DNA from: Bondarzewia mesenterica
Taxonomy: Eukaryota > Basidiomycota > Agaricomycetes > Russulales > Bondarzewiaceae
Assembly: GCA_004802705.1 (NCBI GenBank)
Contig: SGPL01000048.1
Span: forward strand, 1-64,000
Direction: 5' to 3'
Length of the DNA stretch: 64,000 bases
Shown: one piece after another, positions 32,546 through 45,943 of the stretch
Layout: the number at the start of each line of letters is the position of its first letter
How positions within the stretch are numbered: the stretch's first letter is position 1
Program-made: the position numbers and the translations under genes
The notes under the pieces: model-generated
Told to the model about the DNA's origin: nothing
What the model saw: only the letters and a program-made list of their open reading frames with translations
Database searches by the model: none

Positions 32546-35500
32546 TCATGCCTTGATCAACAGTTCCCGATCAATAGCTTCATTGATCGTCTTCTTTCTC
32601 GCCGTCAAGTCCACCCCAAACGCCTCCTCAAGCTTCCTCCTGATCTCCTTCTTCGTCACCGTATTCAGATCTGCGTCCCTCAACACGTCCTGCACAGCCC
32701 TATCAATCTCCGAATCTGACGGCCCCAACACACCGAACTCTGCATCCTCAGGGCTGCGAGACGAAGGCAGGTTGATGTCGAGGTAGTTTGTCGCAGGTCG
32801 TGATGGCGCAGGCTGGTACAGCATAGGCTTGGCCGCAGGGTTGATAAATCCGCCAGTCGGGGTGTTGCGGCCCGATTGGTAACCAGGCGGAGGCGCAGGA
32901 GGCGGTGCGTACATGCCAGCACCTCCCAAATGTGAGGGAGATGGTGAGAAGCTGCGTGTGCCAGGATAGGCGGGTTCGTAGTACGTCTCACGACCGTAGA
33001 CCGACGTTCGCGATTCAGCATAGCCCTCGTTCTTGAGTTTATTAGGTGGTGCCCAGGATCCGATGCTGTGGTTCGATTCTTTATCCCAAAGCTCATTTTC
33101 CTATATTGAGTTATGTGTGAGCACAGACAAATTGAGAAAAGCAGAAAGTCGTACATAGTCGTTCCAGGACTTGAGAGGGATTACGCGAGGGTCGAATTTG
33201 CCCTCGTCCTGAAAGCAGAAACAAGATGATTAGTAGTTACATGGAAGAAGTAAGAATTAAAAACTCACATGGACGATCATCTTTTTGCCCGATTCACCCA
33301 TGACGAGACGAGTAGCACCCCAGGAGAAATCGTCCATCTTCCAGAAGGAATAGAGGGGCAGGAAGAACGAGAATGCAGGGATGGCAAGGATGTAGAAGAC
33401 CATCCATCCAATCATGTCCCATTTCCTTCGCATGATGAACACTAACGCCTGTAAACCATAGATCGCAGCAATCATGATCAAGGACAACACTGGGATTGCC
33501 TTGTGTTCGCCAGCGGTCAGGTAGATGAGATAGACAATCTACAATCAAGAAGATCGAATCGTCAGGGAAGGTTAACAAAGCGAAGTGGGACGTACGTATG
33601 CGACAGTGACAGGCTGCGTCAATGTGGACAACAGATCAATCATGACCACGAAACGCATCGAGAAACAGCAGAAACCGCAGAGACGATCGAGGAAAACGAG
33701 CTCGCCCAAGTTGTGCACAGTAGAATTGATCCAACGCCGACGCTGCGACAGCAAAACCTTCCAGTCGTCAGGAGCCACAGTGAACGCATGTGCATCCCGG
33801 ACGAATTGCGTCTTGAACATAGGGAAGTGCTTTAGGAGCAACGTCGTCAAGTACCGATCTTCACCAAGATGCAACAGATTCTTCATGTGAAGCGTGTCCA
33901 CACGATTCTCCGAGTAGTCGCCTATCATTTGATTAGAGATGAGAAGAGGCTTGTGCGTGTCCGGAGTGCGAAGGCGGTAAAGGGAGAAACAACCGGGAAG
34001 ACAAGTGACTGAACCGAAAAGACTTTCAAATGCTTTGGCCAGATGATGCGAGATGAAGTACTCGTAGACTTGCATCATCGTGATGATCGACTGCTTAGCG
34101 TTAGATAACTCCGTCTCACCGCAGACCGCAAGGAGCTTCTTGTCATGAATCATACTGTCCAATGATGAGTTATATAGACCACGAGTACGCAATGTACAAT
34201 ACTCACGCAGAAACCAGCCTGTTAAGAGACAATGGATGCACCGTAGTATCGGCATCGACCGTGAGCAGGTACTCGTAAAAGGTTGGGTTGACACCGATAA
34301 CATTCTTGATCTGGTGGTACATCTCCAATTCGAAGGGATTCATTGGAGAATTGAAGTGAACCTATCAATGCCTAATTAATCACAAACTATCACCAAGACG
34401 ATCAAAACTGACCTTGCTCAGGAAATGCATGACCAGCATTTGGGAGTCACGTTTACCACGATTACCGGGACGAGAACGTTCCGTAGGCTTGCCAACCTTG
34501 ACGAGGACCAGATACGGCACGACGTGTCCCTGCGTCTCATACAACCCAGAATAGACCTTGCCCATGTTATGCTGCTTGACACCCTCGCCCAGAGAAAGAA
34601 AGCTGAGTGGCTCAGGGTCCTGGTTGGGATCGGCGCCAAGGATGTCAAGAACGATACGCGGCGTAGGCTTGTCGTTACCGGAACCAACAATCATACCATC
34701 GCAAATGATGACGAGAAGTTTGCGCTTGTCATCATACTTGAGCTGAGCCAACGAATCGATGGTTCCCCTCAAAGACTGTTCGCCTTCAGTATAACAAGGC
34801 ACTTGGCAGATGACAAATTTGTCGTGATCTTCCGGTGCGCGAGCAGCGCTGATGTTGATCGAAGCCAAGAACTTGAAGCCGATGACGCTGACCATGATGA
34901 TAGAAAGCACAAGCAAGATGTACGTGGCGAACTGACATTGCGCAGAATTGCGGTTGTCCACCTTACCAATAGTGAACAGATTCCGCAAGCAAACCTTTTG
35001 CCTTGCCAACACGTTGCTGTCGATATTGAGGCTGTCCAGCTGCTTTGTGATATCTTGACCGGAGCTGTATTTGAAGATATCGATGACCGAGCTGTCCATG
35101 AATTGCCCGTCAATGCCACTGGGAACCTGCTCGCCAGACGGCGCCTGAGAGGCTGGAGGGAATGTGATGTAGTTGGTGACGTCGTAGACAAGGCCATTGT
35201 ATACTCCAATGGAACTTCCTGAGTTGGCCATGTTCTTCAATTGCTTGGGTGTGTACCCAAGAAAACCAACACGATTATTCCAGCGCATGACCGTCATGCT
35301 TTCAAAGTACCAATCAGGACGCGAGTCATTCGTGAAAGCACGGAAGTCGTGATATTGGGAGTTTGCGTCTGTGTTGTTGGAGAACTTGAGCGCCACATAT
35401 GGACTAACGGATCCGGTCACGCCATTGCAAAGAGCGCTGACCTGATACGAACGTCAAACCCAAGATGAGACGGTGGGACGGCCAGTAAGGCTTACCTGAA

Positions 35501-38500
35501 CTGGGAACAGATTGTCCGCACTGGTACCACCGTACTTCAGAATTGATTTCGTCGTCACCACAGGGACGATTCTCTGATGTGTCGCAGCAATCTGGGTAAG
35601 GTCGAAGACCTCACCACGAATGGATACGTAGACGTTGTTCGGGTTATTTTGGAGCGAATGCGAAGTTAATTCATTTGCGCTGAAGACATGCTCCGTTGGG
35701 CAGATCAAGATGCCGAGAACCGCGACGACGAAGGCCGTGCAACAGCAGATGAACCAGATAATGATGTTGAGAGCCATCTTCTCGCGCCATGCCTGCTGGA
35801 CGTCCAACCGCTTCATTCGACCAAACCAACGAAGGAAGGGCGTAGGAATCCACCACGTGAGGAGCCAACAGAGTGCGACCCATCTACGACGAGCAGAAGT
35901 CTCCTTGATCACCTCCGTAGTCTCACCTTCCTGAATCTCGCCTGGCAACGCCTCCTTCTCCAGCAAAGCCTTCTTGTCGGCATTTTGGAACATGTTTCGC
36001 GAGGGAGCGTAGGATTCTGTGCCAATAGAAGCCGTTTCGTCGCGATTGCTCGTGAGCCGACTCCGAGCGTCGAAATCGTCGCTGCGCAGTGATCGACGCT
36101 CATCATACTCGTCGTATATGTCGGCGCGCTGGAATGGAGATGCGTTTGCGACGAGGGGAAGGGCTTGGTTAGACTGGTTGAACGGATCGCCATATCCGCC
36201 TGCGTATGGGGTATTTGGGTCGGCCACCTCAGCTTCAGGACTCCGGTATGGGGCGTAAGGATCGCCAAGTCCTCGGGGATCAAGACCAGCCTCCACTTCA
36301 GCCTCGCGCATACGATTCCGTTTGAGTTCCTCGCTATCTTTCGAGCGCATGTAATCTTCCAATTTGTGGAAAGCGTCCTGGGACAAGAAGACCTAAAGGC
36401 TGATGTTAACAGTGGAAGCTGTGGTGGCCATAGAACGCGAACGCACCTTATATTGACCAATGACCAGATCATTTTCCTGCAAACCGAGTGCTGTCCGAGT
36501 CTGCTCAACCTGCTCGCGTGTCTCGCCCTCAGAGATACCGACGCTAGCAATCTGTTCCCTGTATCGGTCGCAAAACTCTCTTGGCGTCATCCCAACCTCA
36601 AACATGTTCACACAACGGCGAGCAACCTCAGGTAAACCCATACTCCTGATTTGACCTTTCACGGATCTCCCCTCCAACTGATTGGGCAGCTGTGTATCGT
36701 TTGGATTCACGCAGAAGACGTACCAAGTCTGACTCTCCTCCAGCGTCTCGAATAGCGTGTCCAATGCAGCACGGAACTCACCCGCCACGCATGGACTGCC
36801 ACTGTTCAGCGGTCGAGACGTAGTGTCTTCCTCGTCGTCGCGATCCTTCTCCTCGATGTCTGCAAGGGTCGACGAACGTTTCACGGTGTTCTTCCGGCGC
36901 GTAGAAGGTGCACGCATCGGTTTCACCGGCTGCTGCGCGGCGACAATGGTCTCCTCGTTACGGGGGTGAACCTGAGTAGCGATGGCTTTTCCAGAAAAGA
37001 GCCCTCTAACGAAGGGGTTGTTCGAACCGGAGCCTTCTCCTCCCGACGGCTCCTGTCCGTTCGTAGTCACACCACGAAGCAAAGATACGAAGTCAGGGTT
37101 AAGGGCGTCAAGGTTCCGCTCAAGGAATCCCTCAGAGGAATATGTGACAGGGCCGTTGTAGTGGTTGATTGTGAAGGTAGGATAGCCCGAGCGGTCGATG
37201 GAGCCAACTTTGAAAGAAGAATGATTGGCCCATCGCTTGCCAAAAGCCTCGACCATAGTGTGATCCGTCTTCTTGCTGCTTCGGCGGGCTTGATCGTCCA
37301 TTATGTGAATGAGGCCACCGGGCCTGTTCTGGAGTAACCGGATACATTCCGTGTTGTCGAAGTAAGGAACTTGAGGGACAAAACGAGTAATGCCCTCGCT
37401 GTTGTACTCTGCGACGTGACTCTCGAACAAACGCTTCTCGATGAAATTCTGCAACCGCTCGTTGGCGAAGTTCACACAGAACTGGTCGAGCGAGTTTGAC
37501 CGACTGGTCATGTTCTGTGGGCCGGGTAGGTCGAAGAGACCAATGAAGGTAACGAAGTCGTCCTTGCAGAGTCGCTGATTGATGTGCTCGTTCAGCCATG
37601 CGAAAAGGAGGGAGTACAGCGTTTTGGCAAGATCGTCTCGGTTATCCGACGCGCCATCAGGATCCAGGAATACCGTGCACAGTTCCTTCTTCATCATCTT
37701 TGTTTTGTAGGACAAGGCCGTCTCGAGAGCAGAAGACGTGACGCCCAAGAAGTCTGCCACTAGCGCGAGGATGTCCGTATTCCGAATAACCGCCGCATCT
37801 TCATTCCGTGAACGGTCGACCATAAATTCGAGGTTACCTAGATGAAGGATGGCCGCAATTAACTGGCATGTCTGCGCGACGTGCCTCTTCGAAAAACCGA
37901 CGTTCTTCAGCGCCACCTTGAGGTGATTAAATCGCTGAGCGTCATCATCGTGCATGCCCTGCCGACTGGCCGAACCTCCTCGCTGACCAAGATAACGGTA
38001 TGACATCTTGTCGAGGAGATGCATGTGCTGACGCTCCTCAGGCGACGCGCCGGCCACCAGATAGTAGAAGATATGGAAGTTTCGCTCGCCAGACGGTGCA
38101 CCTGCAACCCTATTCCGCTCAAGGTAGTAGTCGAGCGTTTTGATTCCACAAAGTCGACCGCGATCCGTGAATTGCAACTCTGTGTACTTCCCAAAACGGG
38201 AAGCATTTGAGTTGAAAAGCGTCCGTGCGTTGCCAAACGACTCGAGAACGAATTCCGCGGCAGGAACCTGATGGGCTAGCTTCGATCCCTTCTTGCCTGG
38301 GTTGCTGACGCTAAGTTCAAGCAACGTTTTGATCGCCAGCCTCCGGCTCTCCGACTTGCCACTGCCCGTCTCTCCACTGAGTAAAATGGTCAAAAATGTA
38401 CTCGCGATGAATGAAAGCTCGAATACCTCATGAGAATGCACTGGTCCTGCGTCGTACGACGCATGTGGTAATACGCGTTGTTCGCGAGCTGAAATATATG

Positions 38501-38761
38501 CGGAGGTAATTTCTCCTTGTCGTCAGAGGTGTTGCGATGATCGGCGGCATACTTGTGTAGAACAGAGTCGGCGTTACTAGCAACATACTTGTGAGGATTG
38601 ACGGCGACAAGAGCAGATGTCCCAATATTGGTGTAGATGACGTCGGACATAAATCTCTCGCGGAGACATGATACGATGATATCGTCAGATACAGGAGAGA
38701 GCGTCGAGAGGTCGGCGACAGCCTCCAGCTTCTGGTGGAGCAGAGTCGACTGCCTGTTCAT
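32546..38761 (-). CDS. Class V chitin synthase with myosin motor domain, 1,927 aa
   Basis: Nine exons (38761-38427, 38376-36447, 36392-35496, 35441-34413, 34361-34207, 34154-33596, 33538-33269, 33208-33155, 33100-32546) sum to 5,784 nt. The enzyme polymerises UDP-GlcNAc into chitin at the plasma membrane of growing tips and septa. The order is: myosin-like head (1-~780) with an intact P-loop GETGSGKSE, switch [11 protein letters not shown] and switch II DLPGPQN; two membrane segments (~915-990); a cytochrome b5-like segment; the GT2 catalytic domain (~1230-1640) with EDRYLT and the hallmark QRRRW; further membrane spans; and a C-terminal DEK-C domain ending ELLIKA. Length fits fungal class V. 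ATG 38761 is the start; the frame stays open upstream only through a TTG. Confidence 0.97.
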
Positions 38762-39230
38762 GACAGGCGACAAAAGGCTGGGCGATTACAGAGATTAATT
38801 GTTGGGAGAGGCAAAAGGGTGAAGGTAGAGAGAGCGTAAGCTTCAGCCTGCAAGAGGCTGGCTGGAAATTTCGTCAGTCGTGGAGGACGATGGGGAAGGT
38901 AAAGGGTGCAGAACGGATGCGTGTGTGAGTGCGGCAGTGTCACCACTGTTACCACGCGAAGGCTTGACAAGGCCGGGAGCCTCGATTCGGTAATCATTTC
39001 CCAGCGGGTCCTTCCAAGCCCCTAAATTTCTGAAGCTCCTGGGGCTGGTGGTCTCGAATCGACATGTGCCGGAATCGCTTTCGTCCCATGAAAAATACGT
39101 TGACATTGGATACAGTATACATATTAACAGCTACATAAAACTGGCGAACGCCTCATAATCAAGTACAGTGCCGAAATCCACAAAGCATCGCTATTCTGAG
39201 TACATGTCCACCCCGTCACGCTCTCCGCTC
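38762..39230. other. Chitin synthase upstream region, no gene seen
   Basis: This lies between the start of the chitin synthase gene and the stop of the PTPA gene, both on the minus strand. It contains a CT/GA-rich stretch (38,800-38,900) suited to a fungal promoter and leader. No TATA box is convincing. Confidence 0.5.
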
Positions 39231-40742
39231 TCAATCGAAGGGAACAGGGCGGATGCCAGGTCCCACAAGTCTCTCACCCGCATGCTTTTCCTTTTCTGCC
39301 TGAGCTGCAGCAAACGCTGACGGCACCGGGATACCGCAGCAATTACCCCAGCCAACTTCGCTCTGTCCTGCCCCACCAAGATCTGGATGTGCATGAGCAT
39401 GTCCCCCATGAGCGTCATCCTCGTCAGTGGAAAGGGTTACCATGATGGGGCCCTCGTATGGTAGGATAGAGCCGAAAAGGAAATGCTGGACTACGGGTAG
39501 CTTTCCGAGCACTTCGGCAAGATACATCTTCATCAATCCTGAGTTGACCTTTTCCCAAGTCTTGACCTGCGGCGCGCGATCAGTCAATACAAAGAATAGA
39601 GAATATATGGCTGTAGTACACACCACGGAGATGTCGTCCAACATGGGAGAATGCCATCTGAGTGATGCGGTCTTCACCTGTGTGGGGTGAATTGATATTT
39701 AGCGTGAAAAGCACGAATCATGGAACAAAAATCCTCACCGAGTTGATGAACTGAATGCAAGCAAGATACATGTAATCTTTGGAGAACTCCTCCACAATTT
39801 CGACATCATGGATGGACTTTGGCCTAAGGTATTTATGTCCTGCATATGTATGACGTTAACTAAGCTGGGAAGAAGTGTGTGCTGAGACTCTCACCTCGAA
39901 GTTGTGCTGAGCCAAATAAGAAAGGGAGGAAATGATAGTCATCTAGACCCCAGACTCCATGGGATCCTGCTGGCTCTAACCAATACGTCGATTGCAGCGT
40001 CCTCATCACCTGAATGTATCTGCAAAAGCCCTTGAGAACAAAGCAGAAGTCTATAACCGATATCATTCACCTCCAAAACACTTTGATGACCAAAGCCACA
40101 TGATCACTCTCCTGCACGACTCCTAGCCGCTCGAGGCAAATTCTAAGGTGAATGCTAACGACACCCTCTGGGCGAAATGAAGAAATCGAACTTACAACCA
40201 ACATAGAAAATTCAGCTCCATTCCGCTGCCATAATCGATGCGAGTCCTGTTTCCCCAAGCCTCTTCGAAGTACACCGACACCTCTGGAATAGCTTCCTTC
40301 GGAAAATTTGGCAACGTTTCGTGGAGCGATGGTGCGGCCTGAAAGAGCTTTCATGCAGACCGATAGATATAATTGCAAATCAAGACATACCTCTTGTATT
40401 TTATCGAAAAAAACTTTGAAAGCGGGATTCCCAAACCTCGACGCCGAATTGTTCACAGGCGGCGTCTGCTCCGCGATCTCTTCAACTCGGTCGAGAATCC
40501 GGATTATCGGTGTGATACCCTGCATCGAATCACAACCAGTCAATAACGTCAATAAACACAGACCATCGAATGCTCACAGATGATTCGGAACATTCATCGC
40601 TCAGTTTAACGCCGACAACAGAATTATTCAATGCCTCGATATAAGACACAATGTCCTGGTGTGTTTTCGAATTCTGGAATGCGGAGAGTTGATCTTTCGT
40701 CAGGATGGCCTTTGCTGGGACTCGGAAGGAATTGCTTGTCAT
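39231..40742 (-). CDS. Serine/threonine phosphatase 2A activator (PTPA; RRD1/RRD2 family)
   Basis: A multi-exon gene; exon 1 is 40742-40578 ([11 protein letters not shown]...), exon 2 40519-40391. PTPA is a cytosolic/nuclear prolyl isomerase that activates PP2A-type catalytic subunits. Family hallmarks recovered across exons: [51 protein letters not shown] (the signature core), [32 protein letters not shown] and [20 protein letters not shown]. The C-terminal extension ending GIRPVPFD follows a [15 protein letters not shown] block common to basidiomycete members. The sequence does not separate RRD1 from RRD2. It is the next gene upstream of the chitin synthase, on the same strand. Confidence 0.93.
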
Positions 40743-41078
40743 CGTCGTCAGTCACCGACTCGCGGGTTGGATGAAAGAATGAGGCAGGACGTGGTTGCTT
40801 GAATAGCACGTGAATGAGATGTGACATCACGCGTCGCGTTGAAACATTTTGAAAAGCTCGCCATTTGTCTTGGCAACTCGATCTCTCTCTGCTGCCAATG
40901 CAAGACTATGCAAGACATTTTCCAGGAATAAGAGAGATTTATCTCCAATGCAATCCGGTCCAAAAATAACAATATATACGCCAGAGCATGAGCAAGATAT
41001 GTGCCTGCAGTCCAAACGACGAAAAGAACCGAGACCCAAGCAACCCAGTTGAAGAGCGACCGACTCGTACAACCAACT

Positions 41079-43549
41079 TCATCCTCGGACGACACCAACC
41101 GTCACACCTCCCCCAGCCCCATTACCGCTGATACCAAGGGCATGCATGCATTTTCCCCAAGCCCACCTCGTCAGCTTCAGCACGTCCTCATCTCTCAGAT
41201 CCTCAGACACGCGCAGCTCCAGAGTCACAACAAGCGCCAACTCTGCGCCCTTGACAGGGTCATGCTCCGTTGGGGTGAGCTGCCAGATGTGTGGTGGGGG
41301 CAGATGTAGGACTAGGGGATGACGTTCGATCTGTAGAGTGACGGTAGTAGTTCAGAATACAGAGGCATTCCATGTGAGAAATTCATGCACTGACCTCCCT
41401 CATCGCTCGTAAGAAGGCTTCCATGCGTCCTCCAGCGGTACCACGCTGTGGCGCAATTTGTAGAAGGACGGCTCCTAGTGTGACGCAAGAAGGATACGCG
41501 AGGCTGAACATAGCGACAGCTTCAGCTGTTGCCAGTAGAAGATCCAGAGTCCGGTGTTGGGAACTGCAAGGAAGGAAGGAAATTAGATCGTTATGATTTT
41601 TCAAATGAGAAGTAAAAGCCCTCACGGCGGAATGAAAGACGGTATCAAAGATACGATCGCGGATATCGAGATGGGTACTAATGAAAACGGATTTGACAGA
41701 ACGTGTTCTAATGGTGATGTAGGCTCCTTATCCTGCAAAAAAAGAACGAGATCGATTGAAGAGTGAGTGCCACGAGGGAAGTTGGTTGCCAGTAACTACA
41801 AAAGTAAAGCATCGCCTGAGAATGTACGAATCAGTTGATAATAGCAACTTAACCCACTGTGCATTAGCTTGCGGTGGTTCGCAAAAAAAGCACCACTCAA
41901 AACGAGCGAAAGAAACGACATCAGTATGAGGAGTATGGGAAAATCAATTCTGGAAAGTCGTCCGAAATGTCAGAGTATCTAATTGCAGAGATCAGTTGAG
42001 ATGGCTCACCCCAGTGAGTCAACACTGTCATCTCCTGGATGGTGGTGATGATGACTCTCTCCGGCGGACAACAACAGATGCTCGACGGTCTCTTTGAATA
42101 CGTAGACTGCCGAAAACATCAGGTATACAGCTTGGGCGAAGAGCGCTACTGCCTCTAGCCGGCCATTGCTGCTTAAGGATGTGAGTATCTCATGAATCGC
42201 TTGGTTCGACCCACGTACCCGTAAGCCCGTCGAAGGGGAGCTTGCATCGACGATTTTCGAAGGTAAGACGGTAAAATTCGGCCAACCGCAACACCAAATG
42301 AGTCGAATACAATCCAATATCCCAGCCCAGTACACGACAACGAGCCGACTTGTTGACCAGCCACCCAGAGCCAAGCACCCAAAGCAAACTGGCCAACTGC
42401 AGCCATGACAACCTTGTCCGAAATCACACTGTCCTGGGAAGGCTCAGACCTTGGACTGATAGGTGAGCGAGAATGGGATTCATGAACATTTTTAGAGCTC
42501 AGGAGACCTGGGGAGGTCGATGGACGATGGATAGAGAATGAAGTGGTCTTTGGATCTGCAGACTGAGGGAACGGTGATATCGGATTCCAAGGGGAGACAG
42601 GAACGGGAGCAGGCTGTGCATGCAGCTCAGCACCTGGCTCCAGGAAAGAGAAAAAATTGTGGGATAATGAGTGCTTGTGGTGATGACCACGTCTCACTGA
42701 TCCAGATCCGCCAGCTGATGACGGTTCGTTGGGAAACAATGGTGAGGATGCCAGTGCATCAGGCGGCGGACGGGCGCCAAAAATGAAGCCTTCGCCGAGC
42801 TTTTTATGCCGCAGAAGTGTAGGAGAGGCGTTCGGAATGATGCTGACGGGAACCTCCTCTTCACCGCCAAAATCCAGTTCTTGAGCGCCGTCCTCAGCAA
42901 TGGAAGTGTGAGGCAAGGAACCCGGGCGCGGGAAGAAGATGGAGAGATTGCGGGAATGTAGGCGCGTGTGTCGGCGGGGATGAGCGGTTGTGTGAGTAGG
43001 TGAGGGGGAGCCTGAGCCATTTGTGGTATGTGTGTTCGCGGATGTTGAGAGAGAATCAGATGTAGTTGAGGTTGAGGGGAAAGACGAAATGCTATGAGAG
43101 GGTGAGAGAAGGGGTTGTGAGGGGAACGACGTTGAAAGAGGGGAAGGCAGCGATGGCGAGAATGGGCCTGGAATTCCAGAAGTGGATCGCGTGCGGGTAT
43201 GTGAGGGACCGTGCAGATGGGATGGCACCGAAAAGGATTGTCGAAAAGGAGTTGATGGATGATGATGAGACGGTCCAAGCCCGTTAGTCCGATGTACACT
43301 GAAGCTGGTACGGAATGGTCCTGCGGAGGGTGGGGGAACAGTATAATAAGGTGGTGATGATGGCGGTTGAGAGGGCGTCGAACTGACGCGAGAGCGTGAT
43401 GGGGGTATACTCATAACGGAAGCGCCACTCGTCGAGGGGAAATCAATATCAGATATACCGTTCAGAGACGAATTGGCTTTGCTCTGTTCTCCTTTGGCGA
43501 GAACCACGATGTTATCGTCGTCCTCCTTGCTTGACTTCCGTCGATGCAT
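41079..43549 (-). CDS. Cation diffusion facilitator (zinc transporter) family protein, Zrg17/ZnT6-like
   Basis: Seven exons (43549-42219, 42168-42010, 41949-41854, 41815-41800, 41732-41626, 41563-41395, 41330-41079) sum to 2,130 nt and encode 709 aa. The first ~370 residues are a Ser/Pro/His-rich disordered cytosolic region. The membrane part starts at KVVMAAVGQFALGAWLW, with TM2 GYWIVFDSFGVAVG, then AQAVYLMFSAVYVFKETVEHLLL, the His-rich loop HHHHHPGDD, two further spans, and a soluble C-terminus with RMEAFLRAMREIERHP. Canonical CDF transporters carry HxxxD in TM2 and TM5. Here TM2 keeps the Asp but not the His, and TM5 has no such pair. That fits non-catalytic partners such as yeast Zrg17, which pairs with Msc2 in the ER, but this is inference. 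Intergenic distance to the PTPA start is 336 bp, with no gene. Confidence 0.85.
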
Positions 43550-44080
43550 TCTGCCCAGACAACGCCTTGTAAGGAAGCCTACAAATCAATAGCGGGGCAG
43601 GTTCGCTCAAGCACTCCCAGATGCAATGACACCTGATGAAACAGTCGGGAGGTACGCCAGGGTGGACGGCTGTTATCAACAGAGTTTGCACAGGTGGGAA
43701 GAAGCGCGTAGTTGACCGACCACAGTGAGGAGGTGGTTGGATATCTGCAGATATCGACGACGACGACGACGGCTTATCGTGGTAGAGCAACTCGAGTTCG
43801 AGTATGAAGGCTGCAGTGGGTGGAACGACAGCGGTCTGTCTGAACTTTGAACTCGGATTCGGAGGTGCGGAGCTGGCGCAATCACGCGGTCACATACATG
43901 ATTAGGCGCCCGTGTAGCTTATGTGTCTGCGACTGCAGGATACAACTTAGCGAAGGTGGGGCTCAAGCGTCGCGCTCATGACTCTGAGCGAAGTCCAACA
44001 TGCACAAAGATTGATCAAGTCAATAAGGAGGGAAATCATACGCTGCGTGAAGTACCGCAAGTGTCCAGAATCTGGTGCAA
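43550..44080. other. Intergenic, promoter of the CDF gene
   Basis: It lies between the CDF start and the SURF6 stop, both on the minus strand. It includes a short GAC/CGA trinucleotide run at 43,755-43,775. No gene is seen. Confidence 0.5.
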
Positions 44081-45493
44081 CTACTTCCGCTTTCCCTTCT
44101 CCTTCCCTTTACCTTTACCAAAACTCTTCCCTTCGAAGCCTGGCCTGGCCTTATTCTTGACTTTGACTCCATTCCTCTTATCGTTCCTTCTCTCGTTTCG
44201 AGTGGCGATATTATCGGTCCTCTTCTTCTGCTTCGCCGCCATCGCAGCATTGAGTTGATCTTTCCGCTCGTCCCTGAATGGTAAATGAGAACGTATTGTT
44301 CCTTGAACAGCAAGCAGCAGCGACATACCAAGTCTTCTTGCTTTTCACTTTTTCCTTCTCACTTCTCTTTGCAGCCTTCTTCAATCTCCCCTCGTCGTCT
44401 CTTACTTTGACTCCTTCCATGCGCGCTTCGGCCTTTTCCCACTTCTCCCGTTCCTCAATTTGCTTCCTTTTCTCGTCAGGCAAGGAAGCCAGCTTTTCTT
44501 TCCGTGACGAAAGCTGTTCCAGGGCCTGAGCAGGGTTAGAAGACGTCTTCAAGCGTTGCGCTTTTTTTACTGGATGAAGGCATGTCCGCAACAGCGGAGA
44601 AGGTCACATTTGTGAACGAGGACTTTAGGTCAGGAACCGTGCGAGATGATGAGGGCTGATCTGGGACTAAAAGCTGGGACTTTAAACGCAAGTTGTTAGC
44701 GGAATGTAACGAGAGACGAAATGGATACTTACCTTTGTCGTCGGCGCCTCATCTCTACTTTTCTCCTTCGTCTTCCTACCCTTTCTTTCCTCCTCTCTCT
44801 TTATTTTCTCCTTCGTCTCCTTCCTCCGTCTTTCCCGCATCGCAGCGCGCTGCAACCGTCTCTCCTCCAACAGCTCATCCCTACTTCCCACTTCCCAGTC
44901 GGTGCTCCTCCTGCCCTTGTTCCGCATTGAGTCTATTTTTGCGTGAAGCTTCGCCCTAAGAGTATCAATACTCTCAGCCTGAGGCATGGGAACGATGGCC
45001 ATCTCATTGTCGTCTTCCGACTCGTCCAAGCCGACATCGACGTCCATAGTCACATCCTCGTCGGAGCCCTCATTCGTTGTGGATGCCTTCTGCTTGCCTT
45101 TTCCTTTGAAGGTGTGGGCAGAGAGCTCAGAAGCGCGCTCCTTCTGAACGTCCAGTATTGACTTATTGTTCGCCGGATCGAGCTGGAAAACAGAATAAAC
45201 ATATACGTGAGGCGTGAATGAGACGGCAATGATCCACCTTTTCTCTTCGCGCCTTTTTGGAAGCCTCTTTAATGGCCTGCTTTGGAGCTTGCTGCTTCTT
45301 CTTATTCTTTTGATATTTTGAACCCTGTGCATAGATGAGAATATGTGTTGTGAGGAGAACTCGAGAACCTCACCTGATCGTTGACCTCGTCCTGGACCAG
45401 ATAGTATTTGGCGGGAATCAAGTGTAACAAGGACTCGAACGTTGCATTATGTTTCTCGAGTGAAGATTGGAGAGTTGCTGTGGAGGTTGGCAT
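44081..45493 (-). CDS. SURF6: SURF6/Rrp14 ribosome biogenesis protein
   Basis: A multi-exon gene starting at 45493 ([16 protein letters not shown]) and ending [14 protein letters not shown]6/Rrp14 is a nucleolar protein needed for pre-rRNA processing and assembly of both ribosomal subunits. Visible features: an N-terminal block [14 protein letters not shown], an acidic low-complexity middle ([18 protein letters not shown]), the conserved [18 protein letters not shown], long Lys/Arg/Glu coiled stretches, and the C-terminal [22 protein letters not shown] followed by [12 protein letters not shown], diagnostic of the SURF6 family. Typical intron sites follow VNDQ and near SRDEAPTTK. It is divergent from the ABC transporter. 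Confidence 0.93.
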
Positions 45494-45943
45494 TTTTCCG
45501 CTGCCTATGCACCGCGGTTGTGTCTGAGAAAGTGCTTCCAAAAGTTCTGTCCTTACAGTGCGGCATAGTAGGCGTGTGAATCCGAGCGGCGTGACAATCT
45601 ATATAACATTGTGACGCATTAAACAATAAAATATGAATTTCATCGTCACGGTCTGTCTGCATGATATAGAGCTATAACATACTGCAAATACTGTTCTTGC
45701 GAGTTCGAAATTATGTGCAAGCTCTTTCGTTGACTTTGAGAGGCATGACTTATCGTCCTTGTGCCTGAGTGGGAGCCCGGGCAATCGAGGCGAGCGCCTA
45801 ATTTACGTCTGTTATTGTGATTATGTAATGAGCACGAAGAGGTTCCACAATGAACGGTCAAAGACAATTGTCGCAACAAAAAGCAATGGCAAGTCGCTGT
45901 ATCACTCATTTCTCCTTCGCTTTCTTCTCTCCTCACCTTTGCG
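45494..45943. promoter_or_regulatory. Divergent promoter between SURF6 and the Ste6-like gene
   Basis: This 450-bp gap separates two start codons pointing away from each other, so it must hold both promoters. No clear TATA box is seen. I looked for a short CaaX-ending pheromone precursor frame here and found none. Confidence 0.6.

Noticed and set aside
33072..33084. B-box-like ggttcgattc
   Set aside because: It lies inside the last coding exon of the chitin synthase gene, with no A box or cloverleaf around it.
34425..35222. 265-codon plus-strand frame
   Set aside because: It is antisense to the chitin synthase catalytic exon, which has unambiguous conserved motifs.
42694..43299. 201-codon minus-strand frame
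   Set aside because: It is an alternative frame of the disordered N-terminal exon of the CDF gene.
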